Assembly (NCBI GenBank): GCA_017651425.1
Contig: JAGCCZ010000074.1
Coordinates: 1 to 32,320 of the forward strand
Direction of reading: 5' to 3'
Source: Bacteroidales bacterium
GTDB taxonomy: Bacteria > Bacteroidota > Bacteroidia > Bacteroidales > WCHB1-69
DNA: 32,320 bases
Position 1 is the stretch's first letter. Each line of letters starts with the position of its first letter. Position numbers and translations under genes: made by a program. The notes below the pieces were generated by a model. That model saw nothing but the letters and a program-made list of their open reading frames with translations, ran no database searches and was not told the origin of the DNA. Below, piece after piece: positions 8,481-16,089 of the stretch.

Positions 8481-8505
8481 AAAAAAGCCCCCGAAAGAGG
8501 GGCTT
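8477..8505 (-). terminator. Terminator of the small lipoprotein gene
   Basis: A seven-base stem (8485-8491 with 8499-8505) is followed on the minus strand by a U-rich tract. It lies 25 bases past the stop of the gene at 8530-8757. Confidence 0.85.
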
Positions 8506-8529
8506 CTTGATCAATCTTTTTTGCGTTTT

Positions 8530-8757
8530 TTAGAACAGGAGGCTTCTGCATTTCACACCCGTCATGATGGTTCCGTTGACTTCTGTGGTCGGAATGTCCA
8601 TGTCGGAACATTTTTTGAAATGATCTTTGTCGAGTTCAATTTCAGTGGTGGTCACGGAACCGGCGATGTAGGTCTTGCATTCGCATCTCTTGTTACAAGA
8701 GGTTGTCAAGGCTGCCATCATCAAGCAAGCAGCGCATACGCAAAGTACTTTCTTCAT
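8530..8757 (-). CDS. Small Cys-rich lipoprotein, unknown function
   Basis: The 75-residue product starts with a lipoprotein signal peptide whose lipobox ends LTTSC, making C21 the likely lipidated residue. The mature part is only about 55 residues and has four further cysteines (in the CNKRCECK block, in FKKCSD and in VKCRS near the end). I do not recognise the family. The gene has a well-formed promoter at 8805-8837 and its own terminator, so it appears to be a real, separately expressed unit. It sits directly downstream, in the same direction, of the radical-SAM/lipoprotein operon; whether it has anything to do with that system is unknown. Confidence 0.7.
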   Translation of the reverse strand: MKKVLCVCAACLMMAALTTSCNKRCECKTYIAGSVTTTEIELDKDHFKKCSDMDIPTTEVNGTIMTGVKCRSLLF

Positions 8758-8804
8758 TTTTTATAGTTTTAAATGATGAATAAAATGAGATTGAAATTTG
8801 TCGG

Positions 8805-8837
8805 CAAAAGTACAAAAAAAAGAAATAGAATCGCAAA
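8805..8837 (-). promoter_or_regulatory. Promoter of the small lipoprotein gene
   Basis: The minus strand has TTTG (8837-8834), 21 bases, then TACTTTTG (8812-8805) followed by C. The ATG is at 8757. Confidence 0.6.
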
Positions 8838-8893
8838 TCAGAGGGCGTGGATTGGGATGCTGCAATTTTCCCGGGATAGAGCGTGTCATGAAA

Positions 8894-9946
8894 CTAAAAT
8901 TTGTAGCATCTCAAGATGTTGCTTTCGGGATTTGGGCGGAGGTGCAAGGCCCCGCCGAGGCATTGCTTGAACTCCTTGCAATGGGCGCAGGGACCGCATT
9001 GCATCCAGCGCCGGTCGCGCATGATCCGGAATTTGTTGTCCCAGACGTCCATGAGGTCGTCGTGGTAGATGTTGCCTTGCACGTAGGAGCGGTTCACGTT
9101 GGGGCAGGCGCAGATGTCGCCGTTTATCAGGACGCTGCCGATGTTGATGCCAGCACGGCAGAAGAAGTAGCTGCTGCGGATGTTCTCCTCGTATTTGCCT
9201 GTATAGGCTTCGCAGCTGAATGAAAGGTCGATGTGTCCCTCCTTGCGGGTGGCGGCGATGAATTGCAGCATCTGTTCGACTTGCGGGCGGGAAAGTTGCA
9301 GGTCGTCGTCGAGTGCGGCGCGCCCGATGGGGGCGATGGTGAACAAGCGCCAGTGCCGGATGCCGTTGGCGAGGAGGATTTCCTTGAGCGGTGGCAGATT
9401 CGGCAGGTTCCGGGGATGCACGCAAGTCACTACATCGTAGGCAAGTTGCGGGGTGGCGGCGATGAGCTTGAGAGCGGCCAGGGCGCGCTTGAAACTCTGC
9501 GGGTTGCCGCGCAACCAATTGTGCGTCTCTTCAAGACCGTCCAAACTGATGGTGACGGAGTTGAGACCAGCCGCCAGAAGCTCGCGATGACGAGATTCAT
9601 CGTACAACATCCCATTGGAAACGACACCCCAACGGAAACCGTGCTCGCGCAACTGCCGTCCGCACTCCGCCAGATCAGGGCGCAACAGAGGCTCGCCGCC
9701 CGTGATGGCAATGATGGTGGTGTCGCGAGGATAGCGTTTCTCCAACGGCTCGAGGGCCTTCAGGAAGTCTTGGAAGGGCATGTCGGCGACTGCGGCCGCC
9801 GCCTTGCAGTCGGATCCGCAGTGTCGGCACGAAAGGTTGCAGCGCCAGGTACACTCCCAAAAGAGATAGTTCAGCTCGTGAATCTCCGTCTCGTTTTTCC
9901 TGAAACTACGGAACAGCCAGCGCCTGAAAGGCCTTTTGTCAGTCAT
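8894..9946 (-). CDS. Radical-SAM/SPASM enzyme of the rSAM/lipoprotein system
   Basis: The 350-residue product has the radical-SAM cluster motif C36-x3-C40-x2-C43 (CNLSCRHC) and the GGEP motif at 83-86. It also has a C-terminal SPASM-type region with C263, C279, C281, C317, C320, C323, C329 and C347 to bind auxiliary iron-sulphur clusters. SPASM enzymes usually modify peptides or proteins. The ATG at 9946 overlaps the end of the upstream lipoprotein gene by eight bases, so the two are translationally coupled. An upstream in-frame extension would lie inside the lipoprotein gene and is rejected. From memory the pair matches the NCBIfam rSAM/lipoprotein system (TIGR04133 with TIGR04134). Its substrate and chemistry are not known to me; the adjacent lipoprotein is the obvious candidate. 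Confidence 0.88.
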   Translation of the reverse strand: MTDKRPFRRWLFRSFRKNETEIHELNYLFWECTWRCNLSCRHCGSDCKAAAAVADMPFQDFLKALEPLEKRYPRDTTIIAITGGEPLLRPDLAECGRQLREHGFRWGVVSNGMLYDESRHRELLAAGLNSVTISLDGLEETHNWLRGNPQSFKRALAALKLIAATPQLAYDVVTCVHPRNLPNLPPLKEILLANGIRHWRLFTIAPIGRAALDDDLQLSRPQVEQMLQFIAATRKEGHIDLSFSCEAYTGKYEENIRSSYFFCRAGINIGSVLINGDICACPNVNRSYVQGNIYHDDLMDVWDNKFRIMRDRRWMQCGPCAHCKEFKQCLGGALHLRPNPESNILRCYKF

Positions 9947-10346
9947 CGTGTTTCGGCTTGACCTGCAAACGCAGGGGTGAGAGAAGGTCGGCGGCATGTA
10001 TGGAAGTGTCCGTGTCCTCATAGACTCCGTTTTCGACCCCGTCAATGTCGCGAACGGCGAAGTCCGCCGGTTGCCACATATCCATGATCCTGTCGGTGGA
10101 ATCGACAAAACAACCGGCATTGTCGGTGATGGCATCTATGCCCAGCCCACGGGAAAGTACTTGCACTCCGGGTACGGGATCGCCTGTTTCAACGTCAATG
10201 ACAGTGCCTTCCAGTTTTTCCAATTCAACGTATTCCCTGGGCATTCCATAGCAGGCGCAGAAAGTGAACATGACGGATGTGGCGGCAAAGGAACCGAACA
10301 AAGCGCGTTTCCACAGTCTTTTCTTTTCTCTTAGTTTTGATAACAT
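9939..10346 (-). CDS. Lipoprotein partner of the radical-SAM enzyme
   Basis: The 135-residue product has a basic N-terminus (residues 1-14), a hydrophobic segment and two close cysteines, C30 and C32, in FTFCACYGMP. One of these is the probable lipidation site, although the lipobox is not canonical. The CYGxP motif is, as I recall, the hallmark of the lipoprotein in rSAM/lipoprotein systems. Residues 45-85 look like a carboxypeptidase-regulatory-like beta-sandwich (EGTVIDVETGDPVPGVQV, then a DNAGCF turn). It is the first gene of a two-gene operon and overlaps the enzyme gene by eight bases. It may be the enzyme's substrate; the conserved Cys-Tyr-Gly motif is the natural place to look for a modification. 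Confidence 0.8.
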   Translation of the reverse strand: MLSKLREKKRLWKRALFGSFAATSVMFTFCACYGMPREYVELEKLEGTVIDVETGDPVPGVQVLSRGLGIDAITDNAGCFVDSTDRIMDMWQPADFAVRDIDGVENGVYEDTDTSIHAADLLSPLRLQVKPKHDD

Positions 10347-10385
10347 TGTTTATGGTCTTTGAAAGAAAACTCAATTTTGCGACTG

Positions 10386-10393
10386 CAAAAATA
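10386..10393 (-). promoter_or_regulatory. -7 box for the lipoprotein/rSAM operon
   Basis: On the minus strand TATTTTTG followed by C lies 40 bases before the ATG at 10346. The 219-base gap it shares with the divergent gene holds no other recognised feature except the promoter at 10465-10495. Confidence 0.5.
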
Positions 10394-10464
10394 TCTATTT
10401 TTTTTCTCAAAATGTAGGTGGGAGAGACTATGTCTTTTTTTTAACTTTTTTTCACGGTTCACCC

Positions 10465-10495
10465 TTGTGCGAGTGGATAAAAATATGTATGTTTG
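10465..10495 (+). promoter_or_regulatory. Promoter of the T9SS cargo gene
   Basis: TTG at 10465-10467, 20 bases, then TATGTTTG at 10488-10495 followed by C. This is one of the best matches in the window to the Bacteroidota consensus. The leader to the ATG at 10566 would be about 65 bases. Confidence 0.7.
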
Positions 10496-10565
10496 CACCA
10501 TCTTTTATTGTAAAAGAAAAAGCACGGAAAAAAAACAAATCAATGTCTAACCAAAATGTGATGTT

Positions 10566-12317
10566 ATGAAAAAACTTGTACTTTTTGTTTGCCTGATGTG
10601 CGGCATGATGGCTGCATTGCAGGCGCAGAATGTTGTCTTCAGCGACAACTTCGATTCCTACACGGCAGGGCAGAAGCTCTGTTCGCAGAACAACACCGAC
10701 TGGACCACATGGTCTAACAGTCCCGGTTCGGCCGAGGATGCCGTCATCTCCACCGAACAGGCTTCTTCAGGCAGCAATTCCCTGAAGATTACGGGCTCAA
10801 ACGATATTATCTATCGTTTCTCCAACCAGACCACAGGTGTCTTCGACGTGGAGTTTGACTACTATATCCCGTCTACGGGCAGCGGTGCCTATTTCAACAT
10901 CCAACACTATTACAACCCTGGCGTGCAATGGGCCTTTGAGTGTTATTTCACCAATAACGGCACAGGCTATATCGATGTGGCCAACAACACCTACAACTTC
11001 ACCATGCCTAATGACGCATGGTTCCATGTGAAAGCCCATATAGACCTCGACATGGACTCCATCACGGTGACCGTCAACAATGTGGATGTGCATACTTGGC
11101 CGTTCTCCTACGAGTCCAATACCGTCAATGGCATCAACCAACTCGGCTCCGTCAATTTTTACGCGGGTGCGCCCAACAACGCAACGGGCACCTATTATGT
11201 CGATAACTTCACTTTCACGGAGATTTCCCAAGCCAACCAGGGACAGTTTGTGGTTTCTCCGGCCACCGATATCGACATTCAACTTTCCAGCTCAACGACA
11301 GGTAATTATAATTTGAACTTGAGCAACCCTGGAGGAGCGCCGGTCAACTTCCGTATCGTGCCTGTGTATGACATTCCTAATCCCAACACCACCTCTCAGG
11401 GCGCTGAAGTGCTGACACGCGCGGGCACTCAATCCACAAGCGTTCTCTTCAACAATGTCACAGGTATTGAGGTGGCCGCAGGCTTCACGGCCGAGGAGAT
11501 TGTCGCCATGGATCTGGTCGGCAAACAGGTCAACGCCATCAATGTCAACATTACCAATAGCGATTATATGCTCGCAGCCAAGATCCGTATTTATGATATG
11601 GGTGGCATTCTTGTGGACGGTCCCGGTGCAATGGTCTATGAACAGACGTTCATCCCGGTGGAAGACCTCAACACAATCTATTTGACCACACCGTATGTGC
11701 TTGACGGGCGTGACTTTTGGTTTGGAATTTATTATGAGCAGGATCCTTCAGAGGCCACTCATCCGTCTATTGGTCTGGATGATGCCTACACACCGCATCC
11801 GTATGGCAACTGGTACAAGACCAGCGTGGCCTGGAACTTGCTGAACGGCAACCCTGATCTCACAGGCAACTGGATGCTCTCCGCCAATGTCGATGGCACC
11901 CCCATCGTGCCATGGATGACGGTCTCCACCCCGAGCGGCACCATCAATGCAGGTGGACAAGTGCAGGAAACCATTACGGTTCACTCGATTGATCCGTTGC
12001 AACATGGTTCTCTTGTGATCTATTCCAACGATCTTTCCAATTTGGAAACCATCTTGAATGTCACAGTCTCATACGAGGACGGCATTGAGGATAACGAAAT
12101 GCTGCGCATCTCCCTGTATCCGAACCCCGCCTCTGATTATGTCAGACTTTCCGGCGATGAGATCAATAGCATTGAGGTTTACGACATGATGGGCAAGATG
12201 GTCTGGAGCGTGAAGGGCGCAGAGACCGAATATACGGTTGATGTACACACTTGGCCCGCCGGCACCTACATGGTGCGCGTGAACAACAGTATCACCAAGA
12301 AGATTGTGGTGAAGTAG
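10566..12317 (+). CDS. Secreted protein with type IX sorting domain
   Basis: The 583-residue product has a Sec signal peptide ending ALQA (residue 20). Residues 25-215 resemble a laminin-G/concanavalin-like jelly roll (FSDNFDSYTAG to YYVDNFTFTEI), a fold often used to bind glycans. A middle beta-rich region follows, with a segment at about 375-440 rich in aromatic residues, then an Ig-like domain (PWMTVSTPSGTINAGGQ). Residues 513-583 form a type A T9SS C-terminal domain: it begins LYPNPASDYVRLSG, continues IEVYDMMGKMVWS, and ends YMVRVNNSITKKIVVK. The protein is therefore expected to cross the outer membrane through the type IX system and be anchored or released at the surface. No catalytic residues are recognised; adhesion or glycan binding is a guess. 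Confidence 0.85.
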   Translation: MKKLVLFVCLMCGMMAALQAQNVVFSDNFDSYTAGQKLCSQNNTDWTTWSNSPGSAEDAVISTEQASSGSNSLKITGSNDIIYRFSNQTTGVFDVEFDYYIPSTGSGAYFNIQHYYNPGVQWAFECYFTNNGTGYIDVANNTYNFTMPNDAWFHVKAHIDLDMDSITVTVNNVDVHTWPFSYESNTVNGINQLGSVNFYAGAPNNATGTYYVDNFTFTEISQANQGQFVVSPATDIDIQLSSSTTGNYNLNLSNPGGAPVNFRIVPVYDIPNPNTTSQGAEVLTRAGTQSTSVLFNNVTGIEVAAGFTAEEIVAMDLVGKQVNAINVNITNSDYMLAAKIRIYDMGGILVDGPGAMVYEQTFIPVEDLNTIYLTTPYVLDGRDFWFGIYYEQDPSEATHPSIGLDDAYTPHPYGNWYKTSVAWNLLNGNPDLTGNWMLSANVDGTPIVPWMTVSTPSGTINAGGQVQETITVHSIDPLQHGSLVIYSNDLSNLETILNVTVSYEDGIEDNEMLRISLYPNPASDYVRLSGDEINSIEVYDMMGKMVWSVKGAETEYTVDVHTWPAGTYMVRVNNSITKKIVVK

Positions 12318-12340
12318 CGTGTTGTTTATTCATCATGACT

Positions 12341-12377
12341 AAAAAAAGAGGGACTTCTGCTGAGGTCCCTCTTTTTT
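12341..12377. terminator. Bidirectional terminator
   Basis: A seven-base GC-rich stem (12348-12354 with 12365-12371) is flanked by seven A on the left and six T on the right, so it can work on both strands. It closes the T9SS cargo gene from the left and the minus-strand gene at 12543-12956 from the right. Confidence 0.88.
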
Positions 12378-12501
12378 AGGCAATTATACAGACGTTGACC
12401 TGTGGCCGGTTTGCGGTTATATGACGTAGCATTTATCACAGCCGAATTTTCATCCCATGTCCTGGCAGGGACAATGCTCCGTAGAAACTTGTGCGGAAAA
12501 A

Positions 12502-12531
12502 GTCTGCGGGTATCTGCGAGTTCTGCGGGAA
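12502..12531. repeat. Dispersed copy of the hairpin-arm repeat
   Basis: Thirty bases here match 13027-13056 with two mismatches. The repeat is made of short TCTGCG units and ends in TTCTGCGGGAA. This copy has lost the opposite hairpin arm, unlike the copy at 12995-13056. Confidence 0.8.
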
Positions 12532-12542
12532 ATAAGATTGTT

Positions 12543-12956
12543 TTAGTCCTCAAACTGAAAGAGCAACTGACAATCCGCAGACTCCAGCGTAACATCCACT
12601 GACGGACTCCCGACGGCTTTCTGTCGTTTCATCGGAATCCACCGACGGTTGCCGCGGTCGTAATAGTCGGCGGATTGGCAGACCAGAGTGGAGAGTTTGC
12701 CGCATAGGTCACCTTTGATATGTAAGACCCACAAGGGCTGGCTGAGCTTCTCTTCGGAAACGCCATAACAGGCATGACGATAGCGCTCAACAGTCCATTG
12801 GGCATCGGCATTGGTGACATATATGGTGTCCGAAAAGGAGATTAACCGGCAGAGAGTGTCGCGTGTGGCCGAATCTCTTTGCGAGTATGCGTGGATAAAA
12901 AGGAACAGACAACCACATGCGAGGATAACATTTCGAATATGAAGTTTCTTTTTCAT
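12543..12956 (-). CDS. Small secreted protein, unknown function
   Basis: The 137-residue product has an N-terminal signal peptide (KKKLHIRNVILACGCLFLFIHA), probably cut before SQRDS. The mature chain of about 110 residues has five cysteines and mixed alpha/beta character, with no motif I recognise. A -7 box lies at 12980-12987, leaving a leader of under 25 bases, and a bidirectional terminator lies downstream at 12341-12377. These signals and the signal peptide favour a real gene over a chance frame. It is flanked on both sides by copies of the TCTGCG repeat. It could be periplasmic or extracellular; nothing ties it to gcvP upstream. Confidence 0.65.
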   Translation of the reverse strand: MKKKLHIRNVILACGCLFLFIHAYSQRDSATRDTLCRLISFSDTIYVTNADAQWTVERYRHACYGVSEEKLSQPLWVLHIKGDLCGKLSTLVCQSADYYDRGNRRWIPMKRQKAVGSPSVDVTLESADCQLLFQFED

Positions 12957-12979
12957 AAGTGTGTTTTTATTTGAGCGTG

Positions 12980-12987
12980 CAAAAATA
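12980..12987 (-). promoter_or_regulatory. -7 box for the small secreted protein
   Basis: On the minus strand TATTTTTG followed by C lies 24 bases before the ATG at 12956. It is formed by the U-tract of the gcvP terminator. Confidence 0.5.
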
Positions 12988-13054
12988 AAAAAATCCCGCA
13001 GAACTCGCGGAGTTGCGCAGAAAATAGTCTGCGAGAATCTGCGAGTTCTGCGGG
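12983..13054 (-). terminator. Long hairpin terminator of gcvP
   Basis: Arms at 12995-13008 and 13041-13054 pair over 14 bases without a mismatch. An inner stem (13016-13021 with 13028-13033) closes a six-base loop. On the minus strand the hairpin is followed by a U-rich tract (12994-12983). It lies 25 bases past the gcvP stop. The hairpin is also a member of the TCTGCG repeat family. Confidence 0.8.
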
Positions 13055-13056
13055 AA
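12995..13056. repeat. Palindromic TCTGCG-type repeat
   Basis: The right arm, from 13027 to 13056, is repeated with two mismatches at 12502-12531. The left arm is its inverted complement. The element has the look of a mobile or amplifying intergenic palindrome that has been adopted as the gcvP terminator. Confidence 0.7.
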
Positions 13057-13078
13057 AACTCTTATTGCGGCAGCAGCA

Positions 13079-15937
13079 CTATTCGCTCAGCACGCAAACG
13101 AGATTTCTGTCGCCGTAAGCGTCGTCGATCTTGCCGACAGTCGGCCAGTACTTCTCGGTGTGCGGCAGCGGGAAGGCAGCCTGCTGACGCGTGTAGGGAC
13201 GATCCCATTCGTCGGCGCAGACCACGTTCATGCTGTGCGGAGCATTCTTGATGAGGTTGTTGTCTCTGTCGGCCTTGCCCTCTTCGATGTCGCGGATCTC
13301 CTGACGGATGGCGATCATCGCGTCGCAGAAGCGGTCAAGTTCGCTCAGCGGTTCGCTCTCGGTGGGCTCCACCATCAAGGTGCCGTGTACCGGGAAAGCG
13401 ACTGTAGGAGCGTGGAAACCGTAGTCCATCAGTCTCTTGGCGATGTCGCCGACTTGCACGCCCGCATGTTTGTCGAACTCGTTGCAGTCGAGGATCATCT
13501 CGTGGGCGCACATGCCGTTCGTGCCCGTGTAGAGGATCTTGTAGTCCTTCTCCAAACGTGCACGCATGTAGTTGGCGTTCAGGATGGCGTTCTTGGTGAC
13601 TTCCGTCAAACCCTTGCCGCCCAGCATCTTGAGGTAACCGTAGGTGATCGGGATCAGGTAGGCGCTGCCGTAAGGAGCCGTGGCCACCTGGCTGCCTTGC
13701 TCACCACCGACCTTCACGGTAGCGTGGTTCGGCAAGAACGGGACGAGCTTCTCGCAGACACCGATCGGGCCAACACCAGGACCGCCACCGCCGTGAGGCA
13801 TGGCGAAGGTCTTGTGCAGGTTGAGGTGGCAGACATCAGCGCCCATGGTGCCCGGAGAGGTCAGACCCACCTGGGCGTTCATGTTGGCACCGTCCATATA
13901 GACCAGACCGCCGTTCTCGTGGATGATCTTGATGATTTCGAGGATGCCTTCCTCAAATACACCGTGCGTGGAAGGATAGGTGATCATCAGGCAGGAGAGG
14001 TTGTCCTTGTATTGTTCGGCTTTCGCGCGGAGATCGTCGATATCGACTTCGCCGTGCTCGGTAGCCTTCACCACCACGATCTTGTTGCCAGCTTTGGCGG
14101 AAGAGGCGGGGTTGGTGCCGTGTGCGGAGGAGGGGATCAGGCAGATGTTGCGGTGACCTTCGCCGCGGCTGAGGTGATAGTTGCGGATGACGGTCATACC
14201 AGCATACTCACCTGCGGCGCCGGAATTCGGCTGCAGGGAGATGGCGGCGAAACCGGTGATCTTGGCCAACCAGTTGCAAACCTCATCCAACATCTCCTTG
14301 AAGCCCTCGGCTTGGTCGGCGGGAGCGTACGGGTGGATGTTGCAGACTTCTGCCCAGCTCAGCGGCAGCATCTCGGCAGCGGCGTTGAGCTTCATGGTGC
14401 AGGAACCCAGCGGAATCATGGCGCGGTTCAGCGACAAATCCTTGACTTCCAGCATCTTCATGTAACGCATCATCTCGGTTTCGGAGTGATACTGGTTGAA
14501 GATCTTGTGCTGCATGAACGGGCTCTTACGGGTCAGCCCGGCAGGGATGTGCAAGTCGGGAATGCCGCATCTGCCGTCGCAAACGTGCGGGGTGAACGGC
14601 TTGCCGGCGGCGATGGCCAGCACTTCGAGGATGTTGTTGACATCATCGTGGGTGACGGTCTCGTCCAGAGAAATCGTGAAGCAACGCTCGCAGTGGTAGC
14701 AGAGGTTGATCTCTTTCGACAGGGCCACCTTCTTTACGTCCTCGCAGGTGAGGCCTTCGGGCGTTTCGAGACAAATGGTGTCGAAATAGTGTTCGTTGTA
14801 TTGTTTGAAGCCGTATTTGGCTGCTTCTTCAGCGAGAACGCCAGCCAACACGTTGATCTTCACGGCTTTGTTCTTCAGTCCCTCGGCACCGTGCCACATG
14901 CCGTAGAAGCCGGCCATGATGGCGGTGAGGGCGCTGGCGGTGCAGATGTTGGAGGTTGCGCGCTCGCGTTTGATGTGCTGCTCGCGGGTCTGCAAGGCCA
15001 TGCGGACAGCGCGGTTGCCCTGTGCATCGACGGTGACGCCGATGATACGGCCGGGCATCTGGCGCAGGAAGCTCTCGCGGCAAGCGTAGAAGCCGGCGGC
15101 GGGACTGCCATAGCCCATTGGGATGCCGAAACGCTGGGTGGAGCCGATCACGCAGTCAGCGCCCCACTCGCCCGGAGGCGTGAGCAGCGTCAGAGCCAGC
15201 AGGTCGGTGGCCACGCCCACGAAGATGTTCTTGGCGTGCGCCTTCTCAACCCAAGCGCTGAAATTGTGGATGCCGCCCCAGTAGTTCGGGTACTGGATCA
15301 TCGCACCGAAGAAGGTCTCGTCGAGTTCCACTTGGTCGGGTTTGCCGATCACGAGCTCGATGCCGTGAGGCGCGGCGTTGGTCTTCATCACGCCGATGGA
15401 GTGCGGGAACACGCCTTCCGCCACGAAATATTTCACCACGTTGTTCTTCTGTTGCTCGCGGCTGCGGCTGCGGAAGAACATCAGCATCATCTCGCCGGCG
15501 GCGGTGGCGTCGTCCAGCATGGAAGCGTTGGCCAACGGCATGGCGGTCAGGCTGCTGATCATCGTCTGGTAGTTCAGCAACGCCTCGATACGGCCTTGGG
15601 AAATCTCCGCTTGGTACGGGGTGTAGGAGGTGTACCAGCCCGGATTCTCGAAAATGTTGCGCAAGATCACTGCAGGGGTGTAGGTGTTGTAGGTGCCCAT
15701 ACCGATGTAGGAGCGGTAGATCTTGTTCTTCGCCATCAGGCTGTGAATATGGTTGAGGTATTCGCCTTCCGTCATTCCTTCGGGCAAGTCCAACGGTTTG
15801 GGCAAACGGATAGCGGCGGGAACCGTCTTCTCAATCAGTTCATCCATTGATTTGACACCGATGACATCCAACATTCTCTGTTGTTCGTTCACGGCAGGAC
15901 CATTGTGTCTGTTGACAAAGTCGTCTTTAATTATCAT
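13079..15937 (-). CDS. gcvP: Glycine dehydrogenase (decarboxylating), P-protein
   Basis: GcvP is the pyridoxal-phosphate-dependent P-protein of the glycine cleavage system. It decarboxylates glycine and passes the aminomethyl group to the lipoyl arm of GcvH. The 952-residue product is the full-length, single-chain form, with both fold-type-I halves. The PLP lysine is K709 in NLHKTFAMPHGGGGPG. Other family blocks are the N-terminal YIGMGTYNTYTPAVILRN and the motif MIPLGSCTMKLNAAAEM. gcvH and gcvT are not in the window. LplA, encoded further along at 20223-21209, could supply lipoate for GcvH. The gene has a -7 box at 15988-15995 and a long hairpin terminator. A long open frame on the opposite strand is a shadow of its codon usage. 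Confidence 0.97.
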   Translation of the reverse strand: MIIKDDFVNRHNGPAVNEQQRMLDVIGVKSMDELIEKTVPAAIRLPKPLDLPEGMTEGEYLNHIHSLMAKNKIYRSYIGMGTYNTYTPAVILRNIFENPGWYTSYTPYQAEISQGRIEALLNYQTMISSLTAMPLANASMLDDATAAGEMMLMFFRSRSREQQKNNVVKYFVAEGVFPHSIGVMKTNAAPHGIELVIGKPDQVELDETFFGAMIQYPNYWGGIHNFSAWVEKAHAKNIFVGVATDLLALTLLTPPGEWGADCVIGSTQRFGIPMGYGSPAAGFYACRESFLRQMPGRIIGVTVDAQGNRAVRMALQTREQHIKRERATSNICTASALTAIMAGFYGMWHGAEGLKNKAVKINVLAGVLAEEAAKYGFKQYNEHYFDTICLETPEGLTCEDVKKVALSKEINLCYHCERCFTISLDETVTHDDVNNILEVLAIAAGKPFTPHVCDGRCGIPDLHIPAGLTRKSPFMQHKIFNQYHSETEMMRYMKMLEVKDLSLNRAMIPLGSCTMKLNAAAEMLPLSWAEVCNIHPYAPADQAEGFKEMLDEVCNWLAKITGFAAISLQPNSGAAGEYAGMTVIRNYHLSRGEGHRNICLIPSSAHGTNPASSAKAGNKIVVVKATEHGEVDIDDLRAKAEQYKDNLSCLMITYPSTHGVFEEGILEIIKIIHENGGLVYMDGANMNAQVGLTSPGTMGADVCHLNLHKTFAMPHGGGGPGVGPIGVCEKLVPFLPNHATVKVGGEQGSQVATAPYGSAYLIPITYGYLKMLGGKGLTEVTKNAILNANYMRARLEKDYKILYTGTNGMCAHEMILDCNEFDKHAGVQVGDIAKRLMDYGFHAPTVAFPVHGTLMVEPTESEPLSELDRFCDAMIAIRQEIRDIEEGKADRDNNLIKNAPHSMNVVCADEWDRPYTRQQAAFPLPHTEKYWPTVGKIDDAYGDRNLVCVLSE

Positions 15938-15987
15938 ATTGGTTATAAATTAATTATGAATAAAATATTTATCTTGGAAGATGGCTG

Positions 15988-15995
15988 CAAAGATA
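15988..15995 (-). promoter_or_regulatory. -7 box for gcvP
   Basis: On the minus strand TATCTTTG followed by C lies about 50 bases before the gcvP ATG at 15937. I looked for a glycine riboswitch in the leader and saw none; the leader is too short. Confidence 0.5.
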
Positions 15996-16089
15996 AAAAA
16001 AATAGAGAAAATATGATTGTTTGATAATCGGTTTGGGTGGTAAAGTCAAACATTTTTGTGTCTGTCTGCAGAATAGGGGGGGATGCTGT

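Noticed and set aside
10359..10550. A 63-codon plus-strand frame upstream of the T9SS cargo gene
   Set aside because: It spans the promoter at 10465-10495 and both divergent control regions, and is rich in Lys and Phe from AT-rich DNA.
12326..12595. An 89-codon minus-strand frame
   Set aside because: It includes the bidirectional terminator and the repeat copy, and overlaps the better-supported gene at 12543-12956.
13160..15850. An 896-codon open frame on the plus strand opposite gcvP
   Set aside because: It is the shadow of a GC-rich third-position codon pattern in gcvP. It has no promoter, and its translation matches no family and is biased to His, Val and Gly.
15938..16089. A possible glycine riboswitch before gcvP
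   Set aside because: The leader from the -7 box to the ATG is only about 45 bases, and no glycine-aptamer-like pairing was seen.
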